Assembly: GCF_001700325.1 (NCBI RefSeq) | Contig: NZ_MATO01000002.1 | Coordinates: 1-64,000 of the forward strand | Source of the DNA: Caryophanon latum | GTDB lineage: Bacteria > Bacillota > Bacilli > Bacillales_A > Planococcaceae | DNA: 64,000 nt | Direction: 5' to 3' | In this document: in pieces, positions 42,298 to 51,625 of the stretch | How positions within the stretch are numbered: the first letter of the stretch is position 1 | Layout: every line of letters starts with the position of its first letter | Position numbers and translations under genes: made by a program | The notes under the pieces: model-generated | What the model was told of the DNA's origin: nothing | Database searches by the model: none | What the model saw: only the letters and a program-made list of their open reading frames with translations

Positions 42298-43107
42298 ATG
42301 AATAAAATGTCAAAAAAGATGGAGAAAAAGTACATCCCGTTAGCTACTTTCTTCCAATCTGCAACGCAAAATGAAGTTACTTTAACTTTCGAGTCATTAG
42401 AAAATATTATGGGTCAGGCACTACCGAATGCGGCCTATTTAAATATGAGCTGGTGGAAAAAAACGAAGCCACCGTTAACACATTTCTTAGCTTGGACAAA
42501 TGCAGATTATTATGTAGTAGATGTAAAATTAGGGAGTAGCATTACGTTTTCACGTTTAAATCCGTTTGAACATAATGAAACAGACGACTATAAAAATACA
42601 AATGCATTCGTGATTCGCTCGATTGAAACAGAGGATGCAAGACCTTATATTAATCTTTTAGAAGAGATTTATAATGAAACCGATTACTTACCGTATGCAT
42701 CAGAAACGCGCCAATTAACTGTTCAAGGTGTGCGCAAAATGATGGGCGAATGGCGCAAAGCGAAAAATAGCACAGTGCTGCTATGCATTTTCAACGGACA
42801 ATTCGCTGGCTACTTAGCGCTAACAGGTGACAATGCAAGTCGCCGCCAGCACGTAGCACACATTGAAATTGGTGTAAAAGAATCATTCCAAAAGCAAGGT
42901 GTGGCCACTTCACTGTTACAAACAGCAGAACAATGGGCACTTGACCGCAACATTACGCGCTTAGAACTATCGGTATGTTCACAAGATAAAGCAAGCCAAC
43001 AATTTTTCGCAAAACATGAATTTATTGTAGAAGGTACACGCCATCAATCAATGTTCGTAAACGATACGTTTGTGGACGAATTATTTATAAGCAAATTATT
43101 AAAATAA
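42298..43107 (+). CDS. Two-domain GNAT acetyltransferase with an N-terminal DUF7662-like domain
   Basis: About 269 aa. Residues 10-75 (KYIPLATFFQSATQNEVTLT, FESLENIMGQALPNAAYLN, MSWWKKTKPP) resemble the DUF7662-type module. Residues 100-269 form a GNAT fold with IEIGVKESFQKQGVATSLLQ (acetyl-CoA loop) and QFFAKHEFIVEG. Acceptor unknown. Start ATG at 42298 or 42307. The GAGGAG site fits neither perfectly. The gene is convergent with the RpiR regulator. Confidence 0.85.
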   Translation: MNKMSKKMEKKYIPLATFFQSATQNEVTLTFESLENIMGQALPNAAYLNMSWWKKTKPPLTHFLAWTNADYYVVDVKLGSSITFSRLNPFEHNETDDYKNTNAFVIRSIETEDARPYINLLEEIYNETDYLPYASETRQLTVQGVRKMMGEWRKAKNSTVLLCIFNGQFAGYLALTGDNASRRQHVAHIEIGVKESFQKQGVATSLLQTAEQWALDRNITRLELSVCSQDKASQQFFAKHEFIVEGTRHQSMFVNDTFVDELFISKLLK

Positions 43108-43147
43108 CAAAAAAGAGTAAAGCTGCGGCTTTACTCTTTTTTGTTAT
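43107..43147. terminator. Bidirectional terminator
   Basis: AACAAAAAAGAGTAAAGC and GCTTTACTCTTTTTTGTT form a perfect 18-bp stem with a 4-nt loop between convergent genes. Confidence 0.93.
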
Positions 43148-44001
43148 TAATGCAACGTGTTAACAAGACGTAAAGCCGGACGCTCTTGGCTCACACCTTC
43201 ACGTTGAAATTGTTCATATTTGCGTCTGTTTTGTGCGATTGTACATTCTAACAACGTATGTAAAAACGTAAATACGACAGGCGTCATATTGAAAATTGAT
43301 TTTTGCTTCGTTCCCATTGCGAATAAATGTGTCGTTGATGAGCGAAGTGGTGTCATCGCTGTATCAGCAACTGTAATGACTTTCACACCTTTACGTTCCG
43401 CTCCGTCGATAAACTTTACAAAATCAGCAGTTGGCTTTTCTAATGCAACAACGAGCATGACGCTATTTTGATCGAACTCCTGCGCCTCTTGCACGTACGT
43501 ATGTGGGTCATCTAAATGCGTTACATTTGGATGCAGCTGCTGAAGCGTACCAACGAGCCAGCTTGCAATCGGAGTCGTTGATACAGTCGACATAATGTAA
43601 ATATGCTGCGCCTCATCGATCGCTTTTGCTGCCCCATTTAATTGCTCGTCATCAATCAATTGAATCGTATCGATAATTGCTTTTGCGTCTTGATTCATTA
43701 AATTGCTCGCGTTTTTCTCGATGCTTTTTACTTTTGCATTCGAACCGTATGCGCGTGCTTTCGTTGGCTCAGACTGTAACAAATATTCTTTCATTAGCAT
43801 TTGTAGCTCTGTATAGCCACCTAAATCAATCGCGTAGCAAAAACGAATGACTGTTGATTCACTTACACCAGCTTGTCTACCTACTTCTGCCGCAACGTGC
43901 TGGGCTACTGCGCGCGGGTTATCTAAAACGTATTGTGCCACTTTTCGTTGACCTTTTGAAAGTCGATGAAAACGTTTTCTCACTTCTTCATAAATCGTCA
44001 T
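43147..44001 (-). CDS. RpiR/MurR-family transcriptional regulator (HTH + SIS domains)
   Basis: 284 aa. The N-terminal HTH_6 domain has LSKGQRKVAQYVLDNP and AGVSESTVIRFCYAIDLGGY. The C-terminal SIS domain (about 125-250) binds a phosphosugar in relatives. The ATG at 44001 follows AAAGGTTG. No sugar catabolic gene is adjacent, so the ligand cannot be inferred. Confidence 0.9.
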   Translation of the reverse strand: MTIYEEVRKRFHRLSKGQRKVAQYVLDNPRAVAQHVAAEVGRQAGVSESTVIRFCYAIDLGGYTELQMLMKEYLLQSEPTKARAYGSNAKVKSIEKNASNLMNQDAKAIIDTIQLIDDEQLNGAAKAIDEAQHIYIMSTVSTTPIASWLVGTLQQLHPNVTHLDDPHTYVQEAQEFDQNSVMLVVALEKPTADFVKFIDGAERKGVKVITVADTAMTPLRSSTTHLFAMGTKQKSIFNMTPVVFTFLHTLLECTIAQNRRKYEQFQREGVSQERPALRLVNTLH

Positions 44002-44272
44002 GCAAAACAACCTTTCTTCATCAAAATAATCATCTATAGAATGCCAAAAATCCAAAACAATGCGGTTTAAAGGAACAAGCTAGGATGATTAATGATTGTG
44101 AAAACGTAGCTTGCTTCTTTATTATTACGTGTACATGTACGTATTTTTAGTTACATTAACATTTTTAAAGTTTGAAAACAATGACTTTTCAGAAAAAACT
44201 TTATCCAACTAAATTAATGAGCTTTTTTCGTACATATTATTTAATATTCAAACAAATTCGAATAAAAAAATA
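44002..44272. other. Intergenic region without gene
   Basis: About 270 bp, AT-rich, between the RpiR gene and the niaP-like terminator. CAAGCTA/TAGCTTG forms a weak hairpin near 44086-44115. No ORF, repeat or clear promoter recognised. Confidence 0.4.
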
Positions 44273-44304
44273 ACAGGGAGGAAGTTATAAATCCTCCCTT
44301 ATTA
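44273..44304 (-). terminator. Terminator of the niaP-like gene
   Basis: On the minus strand AGGGAGGA and TCCTCCCT pair around a short loop and are followed by a T-rich tract. Confidence 0.8.
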
Positions 44305-45522
44305 TCAATCTAATTCGATCTGTTTCGTTTCTTTTCCGAAAAATAATACTGCTGCAGCTCCGATTAAAATCGCTACACAGAATACGCCGAAAATGACGCT
44401 AATGTCATAGCCTTTCGTTAACATTGAACCTACTAAAAGCGGACCAAAAATACCACCGATTCGTCCGATCGCCGCTGCTGTGCCTGCACCTGTTCCGCGG
44501 TTAACTGCTGGGTATTGCTCTGGCGTATATGCATAAAGCGCACCCCACGCACCTAAGTTAAAGAATGATAATGCCATCCCTGCACCGACGAGCATAACAA
44601 CTGTTTCCGCATTACCGAATATGTACGCACTCGCTGCTGTACCGATTAAATACGTAACGAGTACGAATTTGCGTCCGAACTTCTCAATGAACCATGCTGC
44701 TGTGAAATAACCTGGCAGCTGGGCAAGCGTCATAATAAGCACATATTTAAAACTCGTAATTAAATCGAACCCTTTACCTGTCATGACACTTGGTAACCAT
44801 AAAAACATACCGTAGTACGAAAATACGACCGCAAACCATAGCACCCATAGCACGAGCGTTTGCTTGCGATACGGTTTAGCAAGTAAATCGCGCATGTTTT
44901 GGAAGACCGAGCGTTTTTTCGCTGTTGCTTTTGCTGCAAATTGCGGCGAATCCGGTAGCTTCATGCGAATGTATAGCGCGTAAAATGCTGGAATTGCCGT
45001 TAACACTAATGCGACGCGCCAACCGTAATCTGGAATGACGAAGTATGAAATGAGTGCACCGAGCAACCAACCTGCTGCCCAAAAGCTCTCAAGCAATACG
45101 ACGACACGCCCGCGTTCTTTTGCAGGCACGCTTTCGGATACGAGCGTTGAAGCGACTGGCAGTTCTCCACCAAGCCCCATGCCGACGAAGAAACGCAAAA
45201 TTAAAAATGCGGCGAGCGTCGTCGTTAATGCGGATAAACCACTTGCGACCGAAAATAGCACGAGCGTCCACATGAAAATTTGTTTGCGTCCGACTTTGTC
45301 TGCGAGAATGCCGAACAGCAGTGCACCGACTGCCATCCCGATTGAGTTCACACTTCCAATCCAGCCCATCTCTTGCGACGATAAGTTCCAATCGACTGCA
45401 AGCGCGGCGATCACGAATGATAAAATGCCGACATCCATCGCATCAAACATCCAGCCAACACCAGCGACGCCAAGCAGCTTATTGCGCGAAAGTGGCGCGG
45501 TCGATTCTTTTGTAGTTGTCAT
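44305..45522 (-). CDS. MFS transporter, NiaP/YceI-like
   Basis: 405 aa with 12 membrane helices. It has the MFS loop motif GILADKVGRKQIFMW and a helix-4/5 region GMGLGGELPVASTLVSESVP typical of the aromatic-acid/sugar porter group that includes NiaP. The likely substrate is niacin or a related acid, inferred only from family resemblance. The ATG at 45522 follows AGGTGG, and 23 upstream in-frame codons are excluded. It is divergent from thrC. Confidence 0.83.
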   Translation of the reverse strand: MTTTKESTAPLSRNKLLGVAGVGWMFDAMDVGILSFVIAALAVDWNLSSQEMGWIGSVNSIGMAVGALLFGILADKVGRKQIFMWTLVLFSVASGLSALTTTLAAFLILRFFVGMGLGGELPVASTLVSESVPAKERGRVVVLLESFWAAGWLLGALISYFVIPDYGWRVALVLTAIPAFYALYIRMKLPDSPQFAAKATAKKRSVFQNMRDLLAKPYRKQTLVLWVLWFAVVFSYYGMFLWLPSVMTGKGFDLITSFKYVLIMTLAQLPGYFTAAWFIEKFGRKFVLVTYLIGTAASAYIFGNAETVVMLVGAGMALSFFNLGAWGALYAYTPEQYPAVNRGTGAGTAAAIGRIGGIFGPLLVGSMLTKGYDISVIFGVFCVAILIGAAAVLFFGKETKQIELD

Positions 45523-45703
45523 GTTGAGTTTCCACCTGTCTTTACACTTGAATTTACAATCTAATATATACTTTTTACATCGCGTTAACAACTAGCTGAG
45601 AGTGTTTTAAGAAGAATTTGTAACGTTTCCTATTTATAAAGCGTTTTCAAAGCAGAAATTTCACGTAATATGTTTCATTGTTTTGACAATTTTGTTTTTT
45701 CTA

Positions 45704-45732
45704 TTGAATGCTTTCGTTTTTTGCGTTAGAAT
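45704..45732 (+). promoter_or_regulatory. Promoter of thrC-thrB
   Basis: TTGAAT (45704-45709), a 17-bp spacer and TAGAAT (45727-45732), 58 bp upstream of the thrC ATG. Good sigma-A match. Confidence 0.65.
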
Positions 45733-45790
45733 GTCTTTTATACAAAAACAACTGTTCTCGTCATACGAACAAAAAGGAGTTAACACCGTT

Positions 45791-46843
45791 ATGTGGAAAG
45801 GCTTAATCGAAGAATATAAATCGTTTTTACCCGTTACAGAAAACACACCGGCACTTACATTAAATGAAGGTAACACGCCACTTGTTCATTTAGTAAACTT
45901 ATCGAAAAAGCTTGGTATCGAGCTTTACGGTAAAATCGAAGGCGCTAACCCAACTGGATCATTCAAAGACCGCGGCATGGTTTTCGCTGTCGCAAAAGCA
46001 ATTGAAGACGGCGCAAAATGCGTAATTTGTGCATCTACAGGTAACACATCTGCTGCAGCTGCTGCATACGCAACACGCGCAGGCATTAGCTCAATCGTTG
46101 TTATTCCTAAAGGTAAAGTAGCGCTTGGTAAATTAGCACAAGCGACAATGTACGGCGCACAAATTATCGAAATCGATGGCAACTTTGACGATGCATTAAA
46201 CATCGTACGTCGAGTTTCTGAAACGACACCAGTAGCACTTGTAAACTCAGTAAACCCGTACCGCTTAGAAGGTCAAAAAACAGCGGCGTTTGAAATTGTT
46301 GATTCTTTAGGTGCAGCACCAGATTACTTATGTATTCCAGTTGGTAACGCTGGTAACATTTCAGCATATTGGAAAGGCTTCAAAGAATACAATGAAGCAA
46401 AACAAACAGGCTTACCGAAAATGTTCGGCTTCGAGGCAGAAGGTGCAGCAGCGATCGTACAAGGCGCACCAATCGCAAACCCAGAAACAATCGCAACAGC
46501 AATCCGTATCGGTAACCCTGCAAGCTGGTCATTAGCAGAAGCAGCTCGCGACGAATCAGGCGGTATTATCGATTCTGTAACTGACGAAGAAATCATCGCA
46601 GCATACAAATTAATCGCTGGCACAGAAGGTATTTTCGTAGAGCCAGGTTCAGCAGCTTCTTTAGCTGGTGTTATTAAATCAGTAGAAAGCGGCAAAATTG
46701 CACAAGGCAGCAAAGTCGTAACAATCTTCACAGGTAACGGTTTAAAAGATCCAGATACAGCAATGGGCGTTTCTACAGTAGAAGTCGTATCTCTTAAAAA
46801 CGACGAGGACGAAATTCGCACATACATTGAGGGTACACTATAA
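45791..46843 (+). CDS. thrC: Threonine synthase
   Basis: 350 aa PLP enzyme of the short threonine synthase class. It has EGNTPLVHL, the PLP lysine in [10 protein letters not shown] (about residue 58) and the phosphate-binding [13 protein letters not shown]. It converts O-phosphohomoserine to threonine. I start at the ATG at 45791 after AAGGAG, because the 36 upstream codons include the promoter. It overlaps thrB by one base. Confidence 0.95.
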   Translation: MWKGLIEEYKSFLPVTENTPALTLNEGNTPLVHLVNLSKKLGIELYGKIEGANPTGSFKDRGMVFAVAKAIEDGAKCVICASTGNTSAAAAAYATRAGISSIVVIPKGKVALGKLAQATMYGAQIIEIDGNFDDALNIVRRVSETTPVALVNSVNPYRLEGQKTAAFEIVDSLGAAPDYLCIPVGNAGNISAYWKGFKEYNEAKQTGLPKMFGFEAEGAAAIVQGAPIANPETIATAIRIGNPASWSLAEAARDESGGIIDSVTDEEIIAAYKLIAGTEGIFVEPGSAASLAGVIKSVESGKIAQGSKVVTIFTGNGLKDPDTAMGVSTVEVVSLKNDEDEIRTYIEGTL

Positions 46844-47745
46844 TGTCATGGCGTATTGTTGTACCTGGTAGTACAGCAAACTTAGGGCCAGGCTTCGATT
46901 CTATCGGGCTTGGTCTTTCCCTGTACTTACAGTTAGATGTCACACCGCAAGACACGTGGGAAATCGTTCACCTTTCTGAGCATTTGCCACAAAACATCGT
47001 CATTGAAGAGCATTTAATTTACTGTATCGCTAAGCAAGTAGCTGATCAATATAACAAACCATTACCGAGCTGTAAAATTGAAATGTCATCGGAGCTTCCG
47101 TTTGCACGCGGCTTAGGCAGCAGTGCCGCAGCAATCGTAGCTGGCATTGAAGTCGCAAACCTTTTATGCGACTTAAACTTAACGACGCAAGACCGCTTAA
47201 ACATTTCATCACAAATTGAAGGGCACCCAGACAACGCAACAGCTTCTGTTTTAGGTGGCTTAACGATTTCGTCGATGACAAAAGACGGCATTGTTGATAC
47301 GTTACACGTAAATAACGTCGACGCATCATTTGTCGTATTTATTCCGAACGTAGAATTAAAAACGTCTGAAGCACGCGGTGTATTACCAGAGCAGTTTGAC
47401 CGCCCGTACGCAGTAGAAGCGAGTGCAAACGCAAACATGCTTGCCGCTTCACTTATGGCACGCGACTTCAAGCGTGTCGGTCATTACATGGAGCAAGACC
47501 GCTTCCACGAGCCGTACCGCGCAAAGCTTATTCCGAACTACGCGGACATTCGCACGGCAGCAAAAGAAGCCGGCGCATACGGTACAGCATTAAGCGGTGC
47601 TGGTCCGACGATGATTTCCATTATTCCAACATCGATTGAAGAGAGCTTTGTCGAAGCGATGAAACAACGCTTCCCAAGCTATGACATCGTGCTAACGAAA
47701 GCAGATGAGCAAGGCGTACAAGTAACATCAATCGCCGCTGTATAA
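46843..47745 (+). CDS. thrB: Homoserine kinase
   Basis: 300 aa GHMP kinase. It has [18 protein letters not shown] at the start, the ATP loop [16 protein letters not shown] at about 85 and [14 protein letters not shown] near the end. It phosphorylates homoserine for ThrC. TAATG overlap with thrC shows coupling. The hom gene, usually first in this operon, is absent. Confidence 0.96.
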   Translation: MSWRIVVPGSTANLGPGFDSIGLGLSLYLQLDVTPQDTWEIVHLSEHLPQNIVIEEHLIYCIAKQVADQYNKPLPSCKIEMSSELPFARGLGSSAAAIVAGIEVANLLCDLNLTTQDRLNISSQIEGHPDNATASVLGGLTISSMTKDGIVDTLHVNNVDASFVVFIPNVELKTSEARGVLPEQFDRPYAVEASANANMLAASLMARDFKRVGHYMEQDRFHEPYRAKLIPNYADIRTAAKEAGAYGTALSGAGPTMISIIPTSIEESFVEAMKQRFPSYDIVLTKADEQGVQVTSIAAV

Positions 47746-47750
47746 GCACT

Positions 47751-47788
47751 AACCCACCATCTCAAACTTGAGGCGGTGGGTTTTTTTA
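47751..47788 (+). terminator. thrC-thrB terminator
   Basis: AACCCACC and GGTGGGTT with an inner CTCAA/TTGAG stem, then a run of Ts. Confidence 0.9.
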
Positions 47789-48013
47789 TTCCATTACACA
47801 AAAGCTCATTCAAAACGTAATCCAACTGCACCATGAAAGACAGCGATTCATTTTCACATTTATTCAACATACGTACGTCACCTTCCGACTTCCACAATTC
47901 AACCAAAATTCTCATTTTCGCTAAATTAATATAATTTTAAACTCGTTTATTCGTTTTTTATGTAGGGAATAGTTATAATATGAAAGTAACTTCATCAGTA
48001 AAGGGGAGATTTT

Positions 48014-48670
48014 ATGAAAATCGCAATTATTGGTGCTACAGGCCGAGTAGGAAAAGATATTGTGCGCGAGGCATTAATGCGTGAACATGAGGTCGTAGCG
48101 ATTGTACGAAACCGTTCGAAGCTACCATCCGATGTAGAAGCAAATATTACCGTTGTCGAGCGTCAAATTTTAGATTTAACACCACATGACTTTATCGGTG
48201 TCGATGTTGTCATTAATGCATTCGGTGCAGCGCAAGGCGAAGAGCATTTGTACGTAGAGTTTGGTAAACATTTCATCACCCTGCTAGAAGGCACAAATAC
48301 GCATTTAATCACTGTTGCGGGAGCAGGTAATTTATTTGTCGATAGCGATAAAAAGCGTCGATTACTCGAAGAAGAGCGCTTTCCGAAAATTTATTTACAA
48401 ACAGCACTCAACCAATTACAAAATTTACAGGACTTACGCAACTCAAACGTAAAATGGACGTTCATTAGCTCGTCCGAAATTTTAGATCCGTCTGGGCCAC
48501 GTACAGGGCATTATATAAAAGGAAAAGACCACGTGCTATACAATTCACAGCTAAACAGCTACGTTAGCTATGCCGATTTTGCAGTAGCCGTTGTCGACAT
48601 TGCTGAAAAGAATGACCATATTCAAGAGCGCATTACGGTCGCATCAGAAAACATTACGAGCGCATCGTAG
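48014..48670 (+). CDS. NAD(P)-binding (NmrA/SDR-like) protein
   Basis: 218 aa atypical short-chain dehydrogenase. The dinucleotide loop is AIIGATGRVGKDIV at the N-terminus, and VDVVINAFGAA and LITVAGAGNLFV follow. There is no canonical YxxxK catalytic pair, so it may be a redox sensor or a reductase of the YhfK/YwnB type. GGGGAG precedes the ATG. It is monocistronic. Confidence 0.87.
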   Translation: MKIAIIGATGRVGKDIVREALMREHEVVAIVRNRSKLPSDVEANITVVERQILDLTPHDFIGVDVVINAFGAAQGEEHLYVEFGKHFITLLEGTNTHLITVAGAGNLFVDSDKKRRLLEEERFPKIYLQTALNQLQNLQDLRNSNVKWTFISSSEILDPSGPRTGHYIKGKDHVLYNSQLNSYVSYADFAVAVVDIAEKNDHIQERITVASENITSAS

Positions 48671-48712
48671 CATACAAAAATAGTCTATCCAATATCAATA
48701 AGAGAATATATG

Positions 48713-48908
48713 TTGATGGTCGCGCTGTTGGCTCGCGTTCCTGGGGCTCGGCGGCGAACACGATGTTGGTCATGAAGGTGGTACCACATGGACGTGGCGC
48801 TCACCACCTTCCTCAAGCCTCCGCACCGCTCCTACGTCGCGGTTTACGGGGTCTTGAGGCACGAGCTTTTCCCCAAGGAGTCTCGCCATGCGCGTCCATC
48901 AACCGCCT
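48713..48908 (+). repeat. Dispersed repeat, core intact, with own terminal inverted repeat
   Basis: GTTGATGGTCGCGC at the left and GCGCGTCCATCAAC at the right are inverted. The interior carries GGCGGCGAACACGATGTTGG, a GAAGGTGGT ... ACCACCTTC stem, CTCAAGCCTCC, CCGC...GCGG and GGGGTCTTGAGGCACGAGC. Closest relative in the window is 12335-12550. Confidence 0.8.
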
Positions 48909-48920
48909 CATGCTACAAAT

Positions 48921-48967
48921 AAAGGGGTTGTGTTAACGTCCATTCGACTTTTAACACAACCCCTTTT
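48921..48967 (-). terminator. Terminator of the PAP2 gene
   Basis: AAAGGGGTTGTGTTAA and TTAACACAACCCCTTTT pair around a 13-nt loop. On the minus strand the T-run is short but follows a very strong stem. Confidence 0.75.
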
Positions 48968-48969
48968 GC

Positions 48970-49572
48970 TTATCTTTTCTTCTTTTTTTCAAGTTGTACT
49001 TTTATTACATACAAACAAACGTACAACCACGCTGCCGCAAGCATCCACCCCGCCAATACGTCGGTGAAATAATGACGGCTTTCAACGACGCGTGACAAGC
49101 CGACGAGCATCGCTATCACAATGCCAATGACCCACATAGCAATGATGCGTTTCGTTGTCTTTTTGCCGTGCGTCAGTAAAAACAGCACCGTCGCAATCCA
49201 TAATAAACTTGCCATCGTATGCCCAGACGGAAAACTGTAGCTAGTTAACTGATCCACAATATTCGGTCTAGGACGCTCGACAATGTGTTTAACTGCTTGG
49301 TTAATACCGTAACCGCCAAACACCATTAAAAACGCAAACAACGCCTCTGAACGCTTTTTACGCCATAGTAAATAGCCGACAATGACAACACCTAATGCGA
49401 CGACAAATACCGTCTCTCCTAAATAATGAAATAGCCCGATGATGTGCTGCCCAACAAGCACGTTCGAAGCCGCTTCATCTAATCGCTGCATGACGCTCGT
49501 ATTGTACGTAAGCAGCACGATACAAAAAAATAGGACATACATACACGCTGATGTGAGCAATCGTTTATTCAT
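48970..49572 (-). CDS. PAP2-family phosphatase
   Basis: 200 aa with six membrane helices. The three phosphatase motifs are KHIVERPRPN, YSFPSGHTMASL and SRVVESRHYFTDVLAGW. Relatives dephosphorylate undecaprenyl pyrophosphate or phosphatidate outside the membrane. Which substrate applies here is not visible. The ATG at 49572 follows GAGGAGGGG. Confidence 0.9.
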   Translation of the reverse strand: MNKRLLTSACMYVLFFCIVLLTYNTSVMQRLDEAASNVLVGQHIIGLFHYLGETVFVVALGVVIVGYLLWRKKRSEALFAFLMVFGGYGINQAVKHIVERPRPNIVDQLTSYSFPSGHTMASLLWIATVLFLLTHGKKTTKRIIAMWVIGIVIAMLVGLSRVVESRHYFTDVLAGWMLAAAWLYVCLYVIKVQLEKKKKR

Positions 49573-49596
49573 GTAACCCCTCCTCAAAATAAATAA

Positions 49597-49641
49597 AAAA
49601 GGCTGCGCTACAAGCCATTTTGACTTGTTGCACAGCCTTTG
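49597..49641 (-). terminator. Terminator of the siderophore-binding protein gene
   Basis: On the minus strand AAGGCTGTGCAACAAG and CTTGTAGCGCAGCCTT pair with one mismatch and are followed by a T-tract. Confidence 0.8.
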
Positions 49642-49650
49642 TCGACTGAA

Positions 49651-50694
49651 TTATTTTAATTCGTTTAAAATTTCGTCTAATTTTGCTGTTTCAGTTGTTA
49701 CACCGTTAGCAGAGAAGTACCAGTTTACACCATCAAGGTAAACGATTTTGCCTTCTTTATAAGCGCGCGTTTGTTTAATGATGTCGTTTTCGATGTCAGC
49801 TTTAATTGCTTCTACATCTGAAACTGTACGGTCAACTACTAATAATACTTCTGGGTCTACAGAAAGGATTGACTCATAAGAGAAGTCCGAACCGTGAGAA
49901 GAAGCTTCGATATCTTCCGTTACTGGCGTGAAGCCGAAGTCATTGTAAGCGTATGCGAAACGAGATTCTGGGCCGTTATCGAAACCAGAAATTTTCTTGT
50001 CGTTGTACATCGCGATTAAAGCATTTTCATAGCCTTTTGCTTTTTCGTTTACAGCATCAACTTTTGCTTGTAAGCCCGCTTTTAACTCTTCAGCTTTTTC
50101 TTGCTTGCCAAAAATTTCAGCAGCTAAGTCTACTGTTTCGTAAACACCTTCGAAGTATTTTTCGTTGTCAGAACCGATGAACACTACGTTCGGTGTAATT
50201 TCTTTTAACTCTTCATAGAATGTGCTTTGACGACCAGAGATGAAAATAATGTCTGGCTCAGCAGCTGCTACTGCTTCGAAGTTGATCTCTTTTAAAGAAC
50301 CAACGTCTGCAATTGCATCAGATGGCGCGTACTTATCTTTTAAGTGCGCTGGAATGTTACCAGAACCACCATTTGCTGCTACACCGACAATTCCTTCAAC
50401 ACCTAAAGCATCAAGTGTATCTAAGAAACCGTAGTCGAATGAAATAATACGTTTTGGTTCTTCTTCTAAAACAACATCTTCAAACACTAGTGATGCGCCG
50501 TCTTCTGTTTCACGACCAGGTGTTAAAGATTTTACTGTTAATGGGAACGCAGAATTTTCTTCAGTTGCTTCTGTTTCCGTTGCAGCTGTTTCTTCTGTTT
50601 CCTCTGCAGTTGTTGTTTCCTCTTCTTCAGCACCACACGCAGCAAGCATTAAAGTTAATGCAGCAGTTGCAGTTAAAAAACGCCATTTCTTCAT
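49651..50694 (-). CDS. yclQ: Siderophore-binding lipoprotein of an iron ABC transporter (YclQ-like)
   Basis: 347 aa. A lipoprotein signal with lipobox LMLAACG is followed by an acidic Glu/Thr linker (about 22-48), then a FepB/FecB-type solute-binding domain (PKRIISFDYGFLDTLDALGVEGIVGVA, ADVGSLKEINFEAVAAAEPDIIF). It resembles B. subtilis YclQ, the petrobactin receptor. The exact siderophore is an inference. It has its own Fur box upstream and follows the ATPase gene by 163 bp. Confidence 0.88.
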   Translation of the reverse strand: MKKWRFLTATAALTLMLAACGAEEEETTTAEETEETAATETEATEENSAFPLTVKSLTPGRETEDGASLVFEDVVLEEEPKRIISFDYGFLDTLDALGVEGIVGVAANGGSGNIPAHLKDKYAPSDAIADVGSLKEINFEAVAAAEPDIIFISGRQSTFYEELKEITPNVVFIGSDNEKYFEGVYETVDLAAEIFGKQEKAEELKAGLQAKVDAVNEKAKGYENALIAMYNDKKISGFDNGPESRFAYAYNDFGFTPVTEDIEASSHGSDFSYESILSVDPEVLLVVDRTVSDVEAIKADIENDIIKQTRAYKEGKIVYLDGVNWYFSANGVTTETAKLDEILNELK

Positions 50695-50731
50695 TGTAAT
50701 TTCTCCTCCTACATTGTCTCACTCATTCTAT

Positions 50732-50750
50732 GAGAGTGATTATCGTTTTC
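50732..50750. promoter_or_regulatory. Fur box upstream of the binding-protein gene
   Basis: GAGAGTGATTATCGTTTTC matches the core TGATTATC of the 19-bp Fur consensus GATAATGATTATCATTATC. Iron-replete Fur would repress the gene. Confidence 0.65.
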
Positions 50751-50857
50751 AATTAACTACTCGTAATTCTATCGGAGCATTTACACTTTGTCAACATTGT
50801 TTTTTCAAAAAATTCACACAAAGTTGTCGAAATGCTCGATAGAACGTCTTTTATTAT

Positions 50858-51625
50858 TTATTCGTGTGAATTGAAGTAAACGCAAATGCGGCAACCATCC
50901 TGCTCTTGAACAGGAATGTGCATGTCATAAACTTCCTTCAACGATTCTGAAGTAATAATTTCGTTTGTCGGGCCATCTTTCACGAGGCGACCATCTTTTA
51001 ACGCGACGATACGATCTGAATAAACAGATGCGAAGTTAATATCATGTAATACGATAATAACCGTCTTCCCTAGCTCATCTACAAGCTTGCGCAAAATTTT
51101 CATAATTTGCACAGAATGCTTCATGTCTAAGTTGTTCAACGGCTCATCAAGTAAAATGTACTCTGTATCTTGTGCAATAACCATCGAGATGAACGCGCGC
51201 TGCTTTTGACCGCCTGATAATTCATCTAAATATTTGTACTGCATATCCGTTAAGTTCATATACTCGATTGCTTCATCGATTTTCTTTTCGTCCTCTGCCG
51301 TTAAACGACCTTTTGAATATGGGTAACGCCCAAATGACACAAGCTCACGAATTGTTAAGCGCACGTTAATATAGTTTGCCTGCTTTAAAATGGCAACGCG
51401 CTTTGCGAACTCGCTGGATTTAATTTTTTTCACGTCGCTGCTATCAAGTAACACTTCACCTGTATCTGAATCTAACAGGCGGCTTACCATCGACAGTAAC
51501 GTTGATTTACCCGCACCATTTGGCCCAATGAAGGACGTAATTGTACGCGGCTCAATTGTCACAGACACATCTTCTACAACAGGTTTTTTCGCAAAAAATT
51601 TAGAAATCCCTTTAATTTCGATCAT
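50858..51625 (-). CDS. yclP: Siderophore ABC transporter ATP-binding protein (YclP-like)
   Basis: 255 aa. Walker A GPNGAGKSTLLS, signature LSGGQKQRAFI, Walker B YILLDEPLNNLDM and H-loop VLHDINFA. It energises siderophore uptake. Its start overlaps the permease stop by 4 bp (ATGA). Confidence 0.92.
   Translation of the reverse strand: MIEIKGISKFFAKKPVVEDVSVTIEPRTITSFIGPNGAGKSTLLSMVSRLLDSDTGEVLLDSSDVKKIKSSEFAKRVAILKQANYINVRLTIRELVSFGRYPYSKGRLTAEDEKKIDEAIEYMNLTDMQYKYLDELSGGQKQRAFISMVIAQDTEYILLDEPLNNLDMKHSVQIMKILRKLVDELGKTVIIVLHDINFASVYSDRIVALKDGRLVKDGPTNEIITSESLKEVYDMHIPVQEQDGCRICVYFNSHE

Noticed and set aside
45639-45652. cre-like ATAAAGCGTTTTCA between the niaP-like gene and thrC
   Set aside because: The first two conserved bases are missing, and neither neighbour is a typical CcpA target.
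48775-48815. GGTGGTACCAC in the repeat at 48713, reminiscent of a T-box sequence
   Set aside because: It is one arm of the repeat stem. No T-box leader, antiterminator bulge or following biosynthetic gene is present.
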